NCBI GenBank assembly: GCA_035281645.1
Contig: DATEDN010000005.1
Span: forward strand, 1 to 64,000
DNA from: JACCTH01 sp035281645
GTDB lineage: Bacteria; Actinomycetota; Acidimicrobiia; Spongiisociales; ZC4RG35
Length of the DNA stretch: 64,000 nucleotides
Direction: 5' to 3'
This document shows, in pieces, positions 16,801 through 24,316 of the stretch (positions are counted from its first letter, which is position 1; each line of letters begins with the position of its first letter). A program made the position numbers and the translations under genes. The notes under the pieces are model-generated. The model was not told the origin of the DNA. It saw only the letters and a list, made by a program, of their open reading frames with translations, and ran no database searches.

Positions 16801-16947
16801 GAAAAGGCGGCCGCCCACCGACTGCAGTCTCTGGCCGGCGGCATCGAGGCGAAGGATTGGACACCCACGCCATCGATGGCGTGTCATTCCTGTGACTTCT
16901 TGCGCTTTTGCCCGGCCGGCCGCAGCTTTGTTGCCAATGAGGGCTGA
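13891..16947 (+). CDS. adnB: AdnB-like helicase-nuclease subunit
   Basis: 1018 residues from the GTG at 13891, which overlaps the adnA stop by 4 nt; an upstream in-frame start exists inside adnA but adds residues unlike the family. Walker A GAGTGKT (24-30), Ia TFTNKAAAEL, Walker B LDEYQDTNPAQ (about 227), motif III GDIDQTIYEWRG, V TVHRAKGLEWDVV, VI YVATTRPRQRL. The nuclease core IVDFKTG lies near 905 and the Cys cluster uses CPQRFFW (about 800) and CHSCDFLRFC (about 997-1006). With AdnA it should form the heterodimeric dsDNA-end resection machine. Both subunits keep helicase and nuclease motifs. Its stop is 2 nt from the convergent dtd stop. Confidence 0.9.
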   Translation: MIVPTAEQLAVVEHPLEPLRVEAGAGTGKTATIAMRVVHLVNEVGLEPESILGITFTNKAAAELADRIRAALARTSNLDPGREVEVHTYHGFAHQLLREYGALVEVERTTEVITPTFSRQLIEVVMANVDLPALNPANRGNVDDIRRLGSALGDNLLEPDQIEIPPSLDQAWSTRASLLKGLGAYQQEKRRRGVVDYSDLILRAQQLVSRYPEVSSEFRARYRAVMLDEYQDTNPAQRELLRLLFGDGFPVMAVGDIDQTIYEWRGASPHNFAQFPSHFPRPDGQPAPTRSLTLNRRSLPAILAVANAVRERTGSGQKLLRPLDGSIGGEVAVSWHADAVAEAENIARRIQELSATYEWRDMAVLFRKNKDMTLVHDALRAAEIPVEVANLGGLLAVPEVTDLHAWLRLLQVPEDSPAFYRILLGSRFRLGLGDLANLSNWARGLNRDEEATVPQHTLLEAIDHIDELDKLRPSARVALERFREEYRSLLAAAQGVSLVELCRQILDRTGAWNDLAAMPASAQLSARLNLYRFLDLTEDWSPLEGAPSLGAFLRHLEAMAEERSEELDTARLSGENAVTLVTVHRAKGLEWDVVFLPACYQGNFPTRSQGFDNPLTNGRYLPYEYRLDQRWLPPISRDRSDAENKDLLRAAHEQQEWRIAYVATTRPRQRLFVSGAYWYGVSETNAKAVGPSEVWSLIAAQPGTRVDSRPTKAPPQPSLLRFEPDAAAPDPLFPDGWEQGLRNELTNPGWARTLPADATSFDLKRNQFEQMILDLPTPLIAPAAHSLSTSVTGLVTYASCPQRFFWSEIERLPRMSSQAARAGTSVHRAIELHNRGHVPLEDIDWSSADPFEDSGERPESSWSRFQNSRFAQVRPLMTEHQFLMRVGAIEVKGRIDAVYDGGGWEIVDFKTGSPAEDDATNEARLVQLQAYASAARNGHLGKSAPERLQVTFAYFGSRPTESTYSVDSGWEKAAAHRLQSLAGGIEAKDWTPTPSMACHSCDFLRFCPAGRSFVANEG

Positions 16948-16949
16948 CG

Positions 16950-17408
16950 TCAAACGAAGCGTCCCCCGCGAGTCTCGATCAGGATCGTCACCGGGCCCTG
17001 GTTGACCAACTCCACCTCCATCTTGGCCCCGAAGCTGCCCCTGGCCACCGGCAAGCTGCGCTCCTCAAGGGAGCTGGCGAAGAGCTCGATCAGAGGCTGA
17101 GCTTGCTCTGGTGCAGCCGCGCCCGTGAACGATGGACGGCGTCCCCGCGCCACATCCCCATAGAGGGTGAATTGACTGACCACCATCACTTCACCGGAAA
17201 CGTCTATCACCGAGCGGTTCATATGGTCGTTTTCATCACCGAAGATCCGAAGGCCGGCAATCTTCTCGGCTAACACTCGGGCATCCTTTTCCGTGTCATC
17301 GGGGCTTGCTGCCACCAGAACCAACAAGCCCTGGGCAATGGATCCCACCGCGACTCCTTCAACCAGGACTCGGGCGCGCTTGACCCTTTGCACCACCGCT
17401 CGCACCAT
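16950..17408 (-). CDS. dtd: D-aminoacyl-tRNA deacylase
   Basis: 152 residues from the ATG at 17408; the frame is open further upstream but would run across the plsB start, and MVRAVVQRVKRARV is the canonical N-terminus. Motifs SQFTLYGD and NQGPVT form the active site that removes D-amino acids (and misattached glycine) from tRNA. Length matches the family (about 145-155). It is divergent from plsB with only 34 bp between start codons, and convergent with adnB with a 2-nt gap. Acts in the cytoplasm as a homodimer. Confidence 0.95.
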   Translation of the reverse strand: MVRAVVQRVKRARVLVEGVAVGSIAQGLLVLVAASPDDTEKDARVLAEKIAGLRIFGDENDHMNRSVIDVSGEVMVVSQFTLYGDVARGRRPSFTGAAAPEQAQPLIELFASSLEERSLPVARGSFGAKMEVELVNQGPVTILIETRGGRFV

Positions 17409-17429
17409 CCCAGTCTGACATTGGAGCCA

Positions 17430-17435
17430 TAACAT
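17430..17435 (+). promoter_or_regulatory. -10 element for leaderless plsB
   Basis: TAACAT seven bases before the GTG at 17443; no Shine-Dalgarno and no clear -35. Confidence 0.45.
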
Positions 17436-17442
17436 CGAAGGC

Positions 17443-19707
17443 GTGTGGCCACAGGACGCCCCGATAAGAGGCTCGGTGGTAGTGCTCGCCGATGCCTCGA
17501 GCCAGGTGGAAATTAGCCTGATCGAGGAGTGGCTGGCTGCCAATCAACCACCCGAGGTCACGACGGAAGTAGTTCGTCTCGCTCCTTCCCGTCGACGCAA
17601 ACCCGGCCAGCGCACTGAAATCGGTTTCGCCCAGTGGCTGCAAGGAGGTGATTTCCTCCTTCCCCTTCGCGTGGTTTGGTCGCCGGCCGCGAGAGCAGGC
17701 GAGAGAAAGGTCTCTTGGTGGGACGTCCTCAAGCTGGGCGATCCCCGCGACCCTGATGCGCTCCGGCAGCGGGTAATCCTGGCCCGTTGGCCGGATCGGG
17801 TCACCGTGGTGGCCGGAAAGGGCTCCAAGGTCGGTGCGCTGGCGGCCGAGCATGAGGGAAGCGAGCTGTCCCTGGTCGAGTGGACAACCAGACGGGCCTG
17901 GCGAGCACTTGACATAGCCGAGCGAGCTCTTCGGGGCGACCGCTACAAGGTCCCGCGCTTTCTGCACGAGGAGATCACCTCCCAGCCTTCGTTTCGTCGA
18001 GAGTCAGTAGAACTCGGAGCTCTTCGCAAGCTCCCGGAAAAGATCGCTGTCGCCCGGGCGAAGTATTACCTGAAGGAGATCGCGGCCTCACCCAGTGCTT
18101 TCTTCATCGACCTCTCGGCCAACGTGATCAGCTGGGTCATCCGACAGGGATATGGCGAGATGGCATACGACAGGGAGCAAGTGGCTGATATCAATTCTCT
18201 TGGGAGGGAATGGCCGCTGGCATTCCTCCCCTCCCACCGATCGAATCTCGATCGATTGGTTCTTCAGTTGGTCAAGTGGGAGAACGACCTCCCCCCCAAT
18301 CACACGGCCGGCGGCATCAACATGAATTTCTTCCCGGTCGGTCCGTGGGTACGGCGCACCGGGGTCTTCTTCATCCGGCGCAGCTTCCGCAACAACGAAC
18401 TGTACAAGTTCGTCCTCCGCACCTACCTCGACTATCTGGTCGAAAACCGCTTTCCGCTCGAGTGGTACATGGAGGGAGGGCGTTCGAGGACTGGCAAGCT
18501 ATTGCCGCCTCGCTATGGGCTCTTGGCTTATGTCGTCGATTCCTGGCGCCGCGGGAAGAGCGAGGACCTGATGCTGGTCCCGGTGTCCATCGTCTATGAC
18601 CAAATCCAGGATCTGAGCTCGTACACCACCGAAGCCCAAGGCGGCGCCAAGGAAGCCGAGTCGATGGGCTGGGCGCTGCGGTACGTGCGCTCGCTCCGGC
18701 GTCGCTACGGGAACATCCACATTCGATTCTCCGAGCCCATCTCGGTGGCGAAGGCGATGGCCGGAGCCGAGGTCGAAGAGGGCTCGACCGACCTCGCCAA
18801 ACTGGCCCTGGAGGTCATGCACCGAATCGGCACCGTGACCCCGATCACCCCCGCTTCCGTACTCGCCATCGCTCTGTTGGCGGCCGGGGGGGAGGCCCGC
18901 ACAGAGTCTGAGCTTGCTTCTTTCTGTAAGGAACTCGACGACCTAATCGAACAGCTCGGCCTGCCCACCACCGAACCTCTGAGGCTCGAGGAAGAAGCCG
19001 AGGTCGGCAAGGTTCTCCGGCTTCTCGCCGAGCACCACAACGTCAGCGCATTCGAAGGTCCAGAACCGGTGTACTACCTCAATCCCCAACAGTCGCTGAG
19101 GGCTTCCTATTACCGCAACCTGATCGCCCATCACTTCCTCGGCCGCGCGGTCTTAGAGCTTGCACTGCAGGGCCTGGATCCGAACAGACAGGTCAATGAA
19201 ACCGAGCTCTTTTCCCGAATCACCGCCTTGAGGGATCTGCTCAAGTTCGAGTACTTCTTTCCCGAGAAGGAGGCCTTCGCGGATTCGATCACCGCCGACC
19301 TGCGAACGAGCGCACCGAGGTGGCAGAGCTCGAAGCCAGCAACCGTGCTCGCCAAGCTTCATCCTTCGACCGCATCCTGGGTGATCCGCCCGTTCCTGCA
19401 GTCGTATCTCGTCGTGGCCGACGAACTGCTGGCCCGCCCTCATGCGATCGACGACGAAAAGGCCTTCATCAACTCCTGTCTCAAACGCGGCGAGCAATAC
19501 CGGCTGCAAGGGATCATTGGAGCCGATGGGCTTTCGGCGGTCGTCTTCAAGCAGGCGCTGGCGTTGGCTCACAACCGTGATCTCGTCGAATCTCCGGCGG
19601 GAAGGGCCGACTTCGCCGCCGAAGTTCGTTCAGCCCTAGGGGCGAGTGATCGCCCGCCGAAGGCGCCACGAGGCGACGAGAAGGAGCACCAGGGCGTAGG
19701 CGGCTAA
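17443..19707 (+). CDS. plsB: glycerol-3-phosphate 1-O-acyltransferase, PlsB type
   Basis: 754 residues, close to the length of PlsB rather than short PlsC/PlsY enzymes. The acyltransferase block has motif I SHRSNLD (H about 265), motif II GVFFIRRSFR, motif III YMEGGRSRTGK and a later LVPVSIVYDQ strand. It transfers an acyl chain to the sn-1 position of glycerol-3-phosphate, the first step of phospholipid synthesis, at the membrane face. The C-terminal 300 residues form the helical domain usual for actinobacterial PlsB. GTG start. Its last 72 bp overlap the 3' end of the convergent ABC permease gene. Confidence 0.92.
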   Translation: MWPQDAPIRGSVVVLADASSQVEISLIEEWLAANQPPEVTTEVVRLAPSRRRKPGQRTEIGFAQWLQGGDFLLPLRVVWSPAARAGERKVSWWDVLKLGDPRDPDALRQRVILARWPDRVTVVAGKGSKVGALAAEHEGSELSLVEWTTRRAWRALDIAERALRGDRYKVPRFLHEEITSQPSFRRESVELGALRKLPEKIAVARAKYYLKEIAASPSAFFIDLSANVISWVIRQGYGEMAYDREQVADINSLGREWPLAFLPSHRSNLDRLVLQLVKWENDLPPNHTAGGINMNFFPVGPWVRRTGVFFIRRSFRNNELYKFVLRTYLDYLVENRFPLEWYMEGGRSRTGKLLPPRYGLLAYVVDSWRRGKSEDLMLVPVSIVYDQIQDLSSYTTEAQGGAKEAESMGWALRYVRSLRRRYGNIHIRFSEPISVAKAMAGAEVEEGSTDLAKLALEVMHRIGTVTPITPASVLAIALLAAGGEARTESELASFCKELDDLIEQLGLPTTEPLRLEEEAEVGKVLRLLAEHHNVSAFEGPEPVYYLNPQQSLRASYYRNLIAHHFLGRAVLELALQGLDPNRQVNETELFSRITALRDLLKFEYFFPEKEAFADSITADLRTSAPRWQSSKPATVLAKLHPSTASWVIRPFLQSYLVVADELLARPHAIDDEKAFINSCLKRGEQYRLQGIIGADGLSAVVFKQALALAHNRDLVESPAGRADFAAEVRSALGASDRPPKAPRGDEKEHQGVGG

Positions 19708-20796
19708 AGCCCCTAGTTCCAAGCCGATGTCTCCGATTCCCCCTTCGGCGCGGATCTTGGCAAACGCATCGAGCGCCCAGGCATGCGGCGTCAGATGGGC
19801 GATCCGTTGCAGGGTCGGCGAGAAAAGTTGGATCGGAAGCATCGCCCCTCCCAGGGCCGCCATGCCGAGGCCGACTATGACGCCTACGCCAGCGGCCTGC
19901 TCGGCGTTGCGAAATAGGGTCCCCAGGAGCATCGCCGCTCCTGCGCCGACGCCAGAGAAGACGACGACGATCACTAAGGCCGAAATGGGATCCCCCCAAT
20001 CGACCCCGAAGATCAAGAGCGCTCCGGCCATGATGTAAAGGCCCTGTACGGCCACCACCAGGAAGCGACCGGTGGCCTCACCCGTAATGATGGTGGGCAC
20101 CGAGGTGGGCGTGGCGAGCATCCTTCGCGAGAGACCGAGCTCCCGAGTCTGAATCAGGACCGCCGCCCCCGAGAGGGCGGTAACGAACATGAAGAGCACC
20201 AGCTGACTGGAGGCGCCGATGTCGAAGCGTCCCAGACTGGCGGGGAACAAGGCTTCACCAACGGTGCTCACCTGCACTTCGGGTGCCGGCAATTGCGCCT
20301 CGATGGTCCGCGCCGTGACCAGTGCCTCCTCGAATGTCGCCAGATCCTGGGCAGCTACGAAGCTGGCCGCATTGGCTGCCACCACGCTGCGGGCCACCAC
20401 CTCGGCCACCACCGGCTGTAAGGCTGATCCCACCCCTCCGGGTCGAGCGATGAAGCCCACCTCGCTCGTCTCACCTGCCGCCACCCTTTGGTCGAAGTCT
20501 GCTGGCAGCGAAATGGCGGCACTGAGCGAACCTCGTTCGACGCCTTCCTTCAAAGACGCCTGGTCATTCAACGCCACAACCTCGACACCATCGGCCGATT
20601 CGAGGTTTTCGATGATCTCGGCGCTCACCGTGCCGGGAGAAGGCGCCAGCACCCCAAGGCGAGGCGCGAAGCTTCCTCCGAATTGGAGACCGATCAGGAG
20701 AATCAGTGCCAGGGGAAAGACGAATACGAAAAAGATCGCCGAACGATCTCGAAAGAGGCGCACGATGTTGTTCCGGGCAATAGCGAGCACCTTCAC
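19636..20796 (-). CDS. ABC-2 type exporter permease (second of pair)
   Basis: 386 residues from the GTG at 20796. One N-terminal helix (about 20-42), a large extracytoplasmic region (about 43-215) and five or six C-terminal helices (from about 215, with ELGLSRRMLATP before the membrane re-entry), the classic ABC2 membrane topology. The start overlaps the stop of the upstream permease by 4 nt (GTGA), so both are made together and probably heterodimerise. The frame remains open 119 codons upstream, but that stretch is inside the partner gene. Its 3' end overlaps plsB by 72 bp on the opposite strand. Substrate unknown (drug, lipid or polymer export). Confidence 0.85.
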   Translation of the reverse strand: MKVLAIARNNIVRLFRDRSAIFFVFVFPLALILLIGLQFGGSFAPRLGVLAPSPGTVSAEIIENLESADGVEVVALNDQASLKEGVERGSLSAAISLPADFDQRVAAGETSEVGFIARPGGVGSALQPVVAEVVARSVVAANAASFVAAQDLATFEEALVTARTIEAQLPAPEVQVSTVGEALFPASLGRFDIGASSQLVLFMFVTALSGAAVLIQTRELGLSRRMLATPTSVPTIITGEATGRFLVVAVQGLYIMAGALLIFGVDWGDPISALVIVVVFSGVGAGAAMLLGTLFRNAEQAAGVGVIVGLGMAALGGAMLPIQLFSPTLQRIAHLTPHAWALDAFAKIRAEGGIGDIGLELGALAAYALVLLLVASWRLRRAITRP

Positions 20797-21956
20797 GTTG
20801 AAACCTGCCTTCGGGTGAGAACTGCCGCGATCGCAGACGTCACTCCGGCGATCACCAGCAGCCACACCACTGCTCCAAACGCTTCCGAAGCCGGCTGCCC
20901 GCCGGCCAGGTCGGCCAGACCTCGGCTGAACCAGTAATGGGGAGTGAGGGCGGTTATCTGAGCCAGGATTCCTCCGTCCTGACCTATCGGAAAGAATGCG
21001 CCTCCGAGCAGGCCGAGGACAGTGGCGACGATGCCCTGAATGTTTCCGGCTTGTTCTGGCGTCTTGGCCATGCCGGTTGTCACTGCCGAGATACCGACGG
21101 CCGCCAGCACACCACCGATGACCAGTAGAGCGACTCCGAGGGGATCGCCCCATTTGGCATCCATGAGCACGATCCCGGCGACGATCAGCACCAGCAACGA
21201 GAACACCCCGAGGACGATCGAAACGATCGACTTGGCGGCCAGTACCGAGGCCGGACGGGTCGGGGTGGCGAGGATTCGTTGCAGAGTTCCGTCCCGTCTC
21301 TCTTCCAGCAAGCTCAGGAGCCCGGTCTGGGCCGTGAATAGAAGGAAGAACATTGCCATCCCGGCAACAGTCGAGGTATTGGTATCCAATTGGCGGACGT
21401 CGGCGTCGATCTCACCCAGGGAGATCAGTGACCGATCGGTGGCCTCGATCGCCGCCGGGATGATCTCGGTGGGATTGCCGCCGGCGCTGATGGCGGAGGC
21501 GATAGCAACCTGAGTGGTCCGAAGCGAGTTGGTGTAGTTGCGAGCGATTCCGGCTGCGATCTGGGTGGAGGTGCCGGCGTCGATCGCTCCCAATACTTCG
21601 ATCTCCCCGATCTGTCCACTTGCGACATTGGAGTCGAACTCGTCGGGAACGACGAAGACCGCCTCGACCTCGCCATCGTCAAGGGCGGCTTCGGCGGCAG
21701 CTGGGTCGGCGAAGGTTTTCCATGTTCCGCCCAGCTGGGAGGCGATCCGTTCGAGGGTCGAGTTGGTCTGGTCCGCTTCGGACTCGACGATTCCGAGATC
21801 GGCCGAGAAGGTTCCGTCATCGCCGAAAGCCCCGCCAAAAACGGTGTTGAAGATGAAGGCCAGGGCCAGGGGGGCAATCAACCCGATGATGAATACAGAT
21901 TTGTCCCGGATCCTCAGCCTTAGGTCTTTGGCGGCGATGTGGATGACGTTTCTCAT
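20793..21956 (-). CDS. ABC-2 type exporter permease (first of pair)
   Basis: 387 residues, nearly the same length and topology as its downstream neighbour: helix 1 (about 20-42), an extracytoplasmic domain with a MacB/YhgE-like look, then five to six helices from about 200, with EERRDGTLQRILATP at the cytoplasmic loop that contacts the ATPase. ATG at 21956 overlaps the ATPase stop (ATGA). It probably pairs with the second permease and the ATPase to form an exporter. Similarity of the two permeases suggests an old duplication. Confidence 0.87.
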   Translation of the reverse strand: MRNVIHIAAKDLRLRIRDKSVFIIGLIAPLALAFIFNTVFGGAFGDDGTFSADLGIVESEADQTNSTLERIASQLGGTWKTFADPAAAEAALDDGEVEAVFVVPDEFDSNVASGQIGEIEVLGAIDAGTSTQIAAGIARNYTNSLRTTQVAIASAISAGGNPTEIIPAAIEATDRSLISLGEIDADVRQLDTNTSTVAGMAMFFLLFTAQTGLLSLLEERRDGTLQRILATPTRPASVLAAKSIVSIVLGVFSLLVLIVAGIVLMDAKWGDPLGVALLVIGGVLAAVGISAVTTGMAKTPEQAGNIQGIVATVLGLLGGAFFPIGQDGGILAQITALTPHYWFSRGLADLAGGQPASEAFGAVVWLLVIAGVTSAIAAVLTRRQVST

Positions 21957-22894
21957 ACGTCTCGAAGCGCCTTGCCGGTGAGATGGAGAAACACGGCTTC
22001 GAGATCGGGTTGTTCGATCTCGACGCCGGAGACGACCATGCCGCTCTGGGCCGCAGTCGCCAGGATCGTCGCCAGATGAGAGCTCGAATCTTCGACGAGG
22101 AGGGTCACACCCGATTCGCTCTCGCCCGCTTCCGCCACTCCCTCGGTGGAGGAGAGTTTTCGCACCACTTCGGCCAAAGGGCCGGTGCCGGTGATTGAGA
22201 CTCGATCCTTCTCCCCCACCATCTCCACCAGCTCCCGCCGGGTCCCTTCGGCAATGATCTTTCCCTGGTCGATGATTCCGACCCGGTCACAAAGTCGCTC
22301 GGCCTCTTCCATGTAGTGGGTGGTGTAGAGCACCGCGATGCCGGCGGTGGATAGCTCCTCGACGGCTTCCAGGATGGCGTTGCGAGACTGGGGGTCGACC
22401 CCCACCGTCGGTTCATCGAGGATGAGCAATTCAGGATTGTGGAGAAGGCCAATTCCGATATTGAGCCGGCGCTTCATCCCCCCGGAAAACTCCTTGGTCA
22501 GGTCTTTTTGGCGCTCAGCGAGGCCGACCACCTCAAGAACTCGATCGGCCCGTTGCGAAAGCTCGTCTCCGCCCATCCCATAGAGTCGTCCAAAGAATTC
22601 GAGGTTCTCGCGGGCGGTGAGATCGGGGTAGATCGCCAGCTCTTGGGGTACCAGCCCCATTCGGCGCTTGGGCGTCACGGCTCGCGGGTTGATCAGGTCC
22701 CCACCCACCCGCACTTCGCCCTCGTCGGCCTCGAGCAGCCCGGCGATCATCGAGATGGTGGTGGTCTTGCCGGCCCCGTTCGGACCGAGTAGCCCGTAGG
22801 TCTCGCCCTCGTAGATGCTGAAGCCGACGCCGTCGACGGCCAGCAGATCACCGAAGCTCTTGGCCAGGCCCTTGGCCACCATGACAGCGGTCAT
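21953..22894 (-). CDS. ABC transporter ATP-binding protein (DrrA-like)
   Basis: 313 residues. Walker A GPNGAGKT (37-44), Q-loop VPQELAIYP, signature FSGGMKRR (136-143), Walker B LLILDEP (156-162), H-loop YTTHYMEEAE, and a C-terminal extension of about 90 residues as in DrrA/DRA1 ATPases. It energises the two downstream ABC-2 permeases. Unlike many genes here it has a clear Shine-Dalgarno, AAGGAGAG, a few bases upstream of the ATG, so its mRNA has a leader. The promoter should lie in 22895-22960. Confidence 0.93.
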   Translation of the reverse strand: MTAVMVAKGLAKSFGDLLAVDGVGFSIYEGETYGLLGPNGAGKTTTISMIAGLLEADEGEVRVGGDLINPRAVTPKRRMGLVPQELAIYPDLTARENLEFFGRLYGMGGDELSQRADRVLEVVGLAERQKDLTKEFSGGMKRRLNIGIGLLHNPELLILDEPTVGVDPQSRNAILEAVEELSTAGIAVLYTTHYMEEAERLCDRVGIIDQGKIIAEGTRRELVEMVGEKDRVSITGTGPLAEVVRKLSSTEGVAEAGESESGVTLLVEDSSSHLATILATAAQSGMVVSGVEIEQPDLEAVFLHLTGKALRDV

Positions 22895-22925
22895 TTCGAT
22901 CTCTCCTTCTGTCCGACTCGATTAA

Positions 22926-22952
22926 CGAGTTGCGTCATTGCTGGTAGCAACT
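22926..22952 (-). promoter_or_regulatory. inverted repeat upstream of ABC exporter operon
   Basis: GAGTTGC (22926-22932) and GCAACTC (22946-22952) are perfect 7-bp arms around 13 bp, in the leader or promoter region of the exporter; an overlapping ACTCG-ATTAA-CGAGT palindrome lies at 22916-22930. Either may be an operator for a transporter regulator. No regulator gene is adjacent. Confidence 0.35.
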
Positions 22953-22958
22953 CCGACG

Positions 22959-22975
22959 AAAACACCAAGTGTTTT
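22959..22975 (-). terminator. hairpin ending the radical SAM gene
   Basis: AAAACAC (22959-22965), 3-nt loop, GTGTTTT (22969-22975), five bases past the stop at 22980 on the minus strand. The stem is AT-rich at its base and its 3' arm ends in TTTT, so it can serve as a modest intrinsic terminator. Confidence 0.5.
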
Positions 22976-22979
22976 GCCG

Positions 22980-24296
22980 TCAAGCAGGCGAGCCGCTGAC
23001 GCTGAGAAGCTGAGTTCTCGTCGGCTCTGCACAGCAGAACCAAGACTCGGTGAGGTGGGGCCGCCCTCGATCGGTGGTGGCAGGCATCGGCTCGGAGAAC
23101 ACGAACTCCCACATGCGGGCCAGGGTCTGGAGAGCGGGCCGTCCGGCCCCCGACTCTGCAATCGCGGCGAGAGCCCGCTGCTGTGCATCAACCGCCTCGG
23201 AAGCCGACCAGACGTGGGTCAACGAGACCGGGTCGTACTCTCCCATCTCGGGACGGTCGGCCAGTAGGCTCCCCCGCGGGACCAAAAGGCGAATGGAAAG
23301 CTGGACAGGATCGACGGTGTCTGCCAAATCGTGCCTGTGGAGGAACTGGAGAATCGAACCCACATCGGAGACCTCGGTCCAGGGCGTGAATGGCAGCCAA
23401 GAGGGGCGAAGGTCGATGCCGGCCTTTCCCATGATCCTCACCGCCTGGTCCATGTCAGCGGCGGTGTGACCTTTGTCGAGGATCCGAAGGACTCGTTCAT
23501 TGGTCGTCTCGAAGGCCGAAACCACGAATACCACACCTAGATCTGCGACCTCGGGCCACACCTTCTCGTGCTGGAGAATGTGTGAAACCTTGACCGTGAG
23601 ATCGAAGGTGACCGCCGGAAAGTGCTCGTGCGCAGCCCTCAACAAGTCGAGGGAATAGCGGGGAGCGTTGAGGAAGTCAGGGTCACCAAAGGTGATGTGG
23701 CGGGCGCCGGCCGCGACTTGGGATTCGATGTCGGAAAGGACGACGTCGGCGCCGGTCACGCGATAGCGCCCGTCATAGACCGCTGGGATCGGACAATGAC
23801 GGCATCGATGCCGGCAGCCGTGACTGGCCTCGACGTAGCCCGCCAACTTCTGGCTCTCTGCCGTGGCCAACTGCCCGTAGCGGTCGAGTTTGGGCAATCC
23901 GTCCCGGTTCGGGAGCCCGAAGCGATGACGGCCGACGTCAACGTGGCTCTGGCGACTTCCCCCCACCCACGCCACCAAGCCGTCCTCGTATTCCCCCACG
24001 AGACGGGTGTAGCGGTCGTCAGCCAGACCGGCGTAGAGCCCATAGAAAGCAATCGGCTTGCCGGGCCAGACACGCTCCACTTTCTCGGCGGCGGTCGCTG
24101 CCAGACGCATGGCGGTGTGCATCGGAACCGAGAACCCAATGGCCTCGGCCCAGGCGAACCTGGCGTTATCCCATTCCTCGACCGCCAGGTCATGTGTCCT
24201 GACCTCATGCCCTGCCTTCAAAAGGCGAGAGGCAGGCGAAGCCAAATGCAGGGGTTGGTGGCCCAACTCATACGTGGACACGAGGAGAGTCCGCAC
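22980..24296 (-). CDS. CCAEP-tail radical SAM protein
   Basis: 438 residues. N-terminal B12-binding-like region (about 1-125, without a clear DxHxxG), then the radical SAM core with C161-x3-C165-x2-C168 (SHGCRHRCRHCPIP) for the 4Fe-4S cluster, GDPDFLNAP, and a C-terminal tail with CCAEP (421-425). This tail defines a radical SAM family in which some members carry selenocysteine at the first Cys (CUAEP); here both are Cys codons. The reaction is not known to me. GTG start with TAGCCT six bases upstream. It is divergent from a hydrolase gene with a shared promoter core. Confidence 0.85.
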   Translation of the reverse strand: MRTLLVSTYELGHQPLHLASPASRLLKAGHEVRTHDLAVEEWDNARFAWAEAIGFSVPMHTAMRLAATAAEKVERVWPGKPIAFYGLYAGLADDRYTRLVGEYEDGLVAWVGGSRQSHVDVGRHRFGLPNRDGLPKLDRYGQLATAESQKLAGYVEASHGCRHRCRHCPIPAVYDGRYRVTGADVVLSDIESQVAAGARHITFGDPDFLNAPRYSLDLLRAAHEHFPAVTFDLTVKVSHILQHEKVWPEVADLGVVFVVSAFETTNERVLRILDKGHTAADMDQAVRIMGKAGIDLRPSWLPFTPWTEVSDVGSILQFLHRHDLADTVDPVQLSIRLLVPRGSLLADRPEMGEYDPVSLTHVWSASEAVDAQQRALAAIAESGAGRPALQTLARMWEFVFSEPMPATTDRGRPHLTESWFCCAEPTRTQLLSVSGSPA

Positions 24297-24302
24297 CAGG
24301 CG

Positions 24303-24312
24303 AGGCTACCGT
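24303..24312. promoter_or_regulatory. bidirectional leaderless promoter core
   Basis: AGGCTACCGT: on the minus strand TAGCCT (24308-24303) lies 6 nt before the GTG of the radical SAM gene; on the plus strand TACCGT (24307-24312) lies 7 nt before the GTG at 24320. The two hexamers share the TA at 24307-24308. Confidence 0.55.
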
Positions 24313-24316
24313 CGGT

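Noticed and set aside
20797..21153. N-terminal extension of the second ABC permease to 21153
   Set aside because: The extra 119 codons lie inside the first permease gene, look like shadow sequence, and the GTG at 20796 gives a classic 4-nt overlap and the right protein length.
23030..23050. Selenocysteine codon in the CCAEP tail of the radical SAM protein
   Set aside because: Both positions read as Cys codons on the minus strand; no in-frame TGA occurs before the normal stop.
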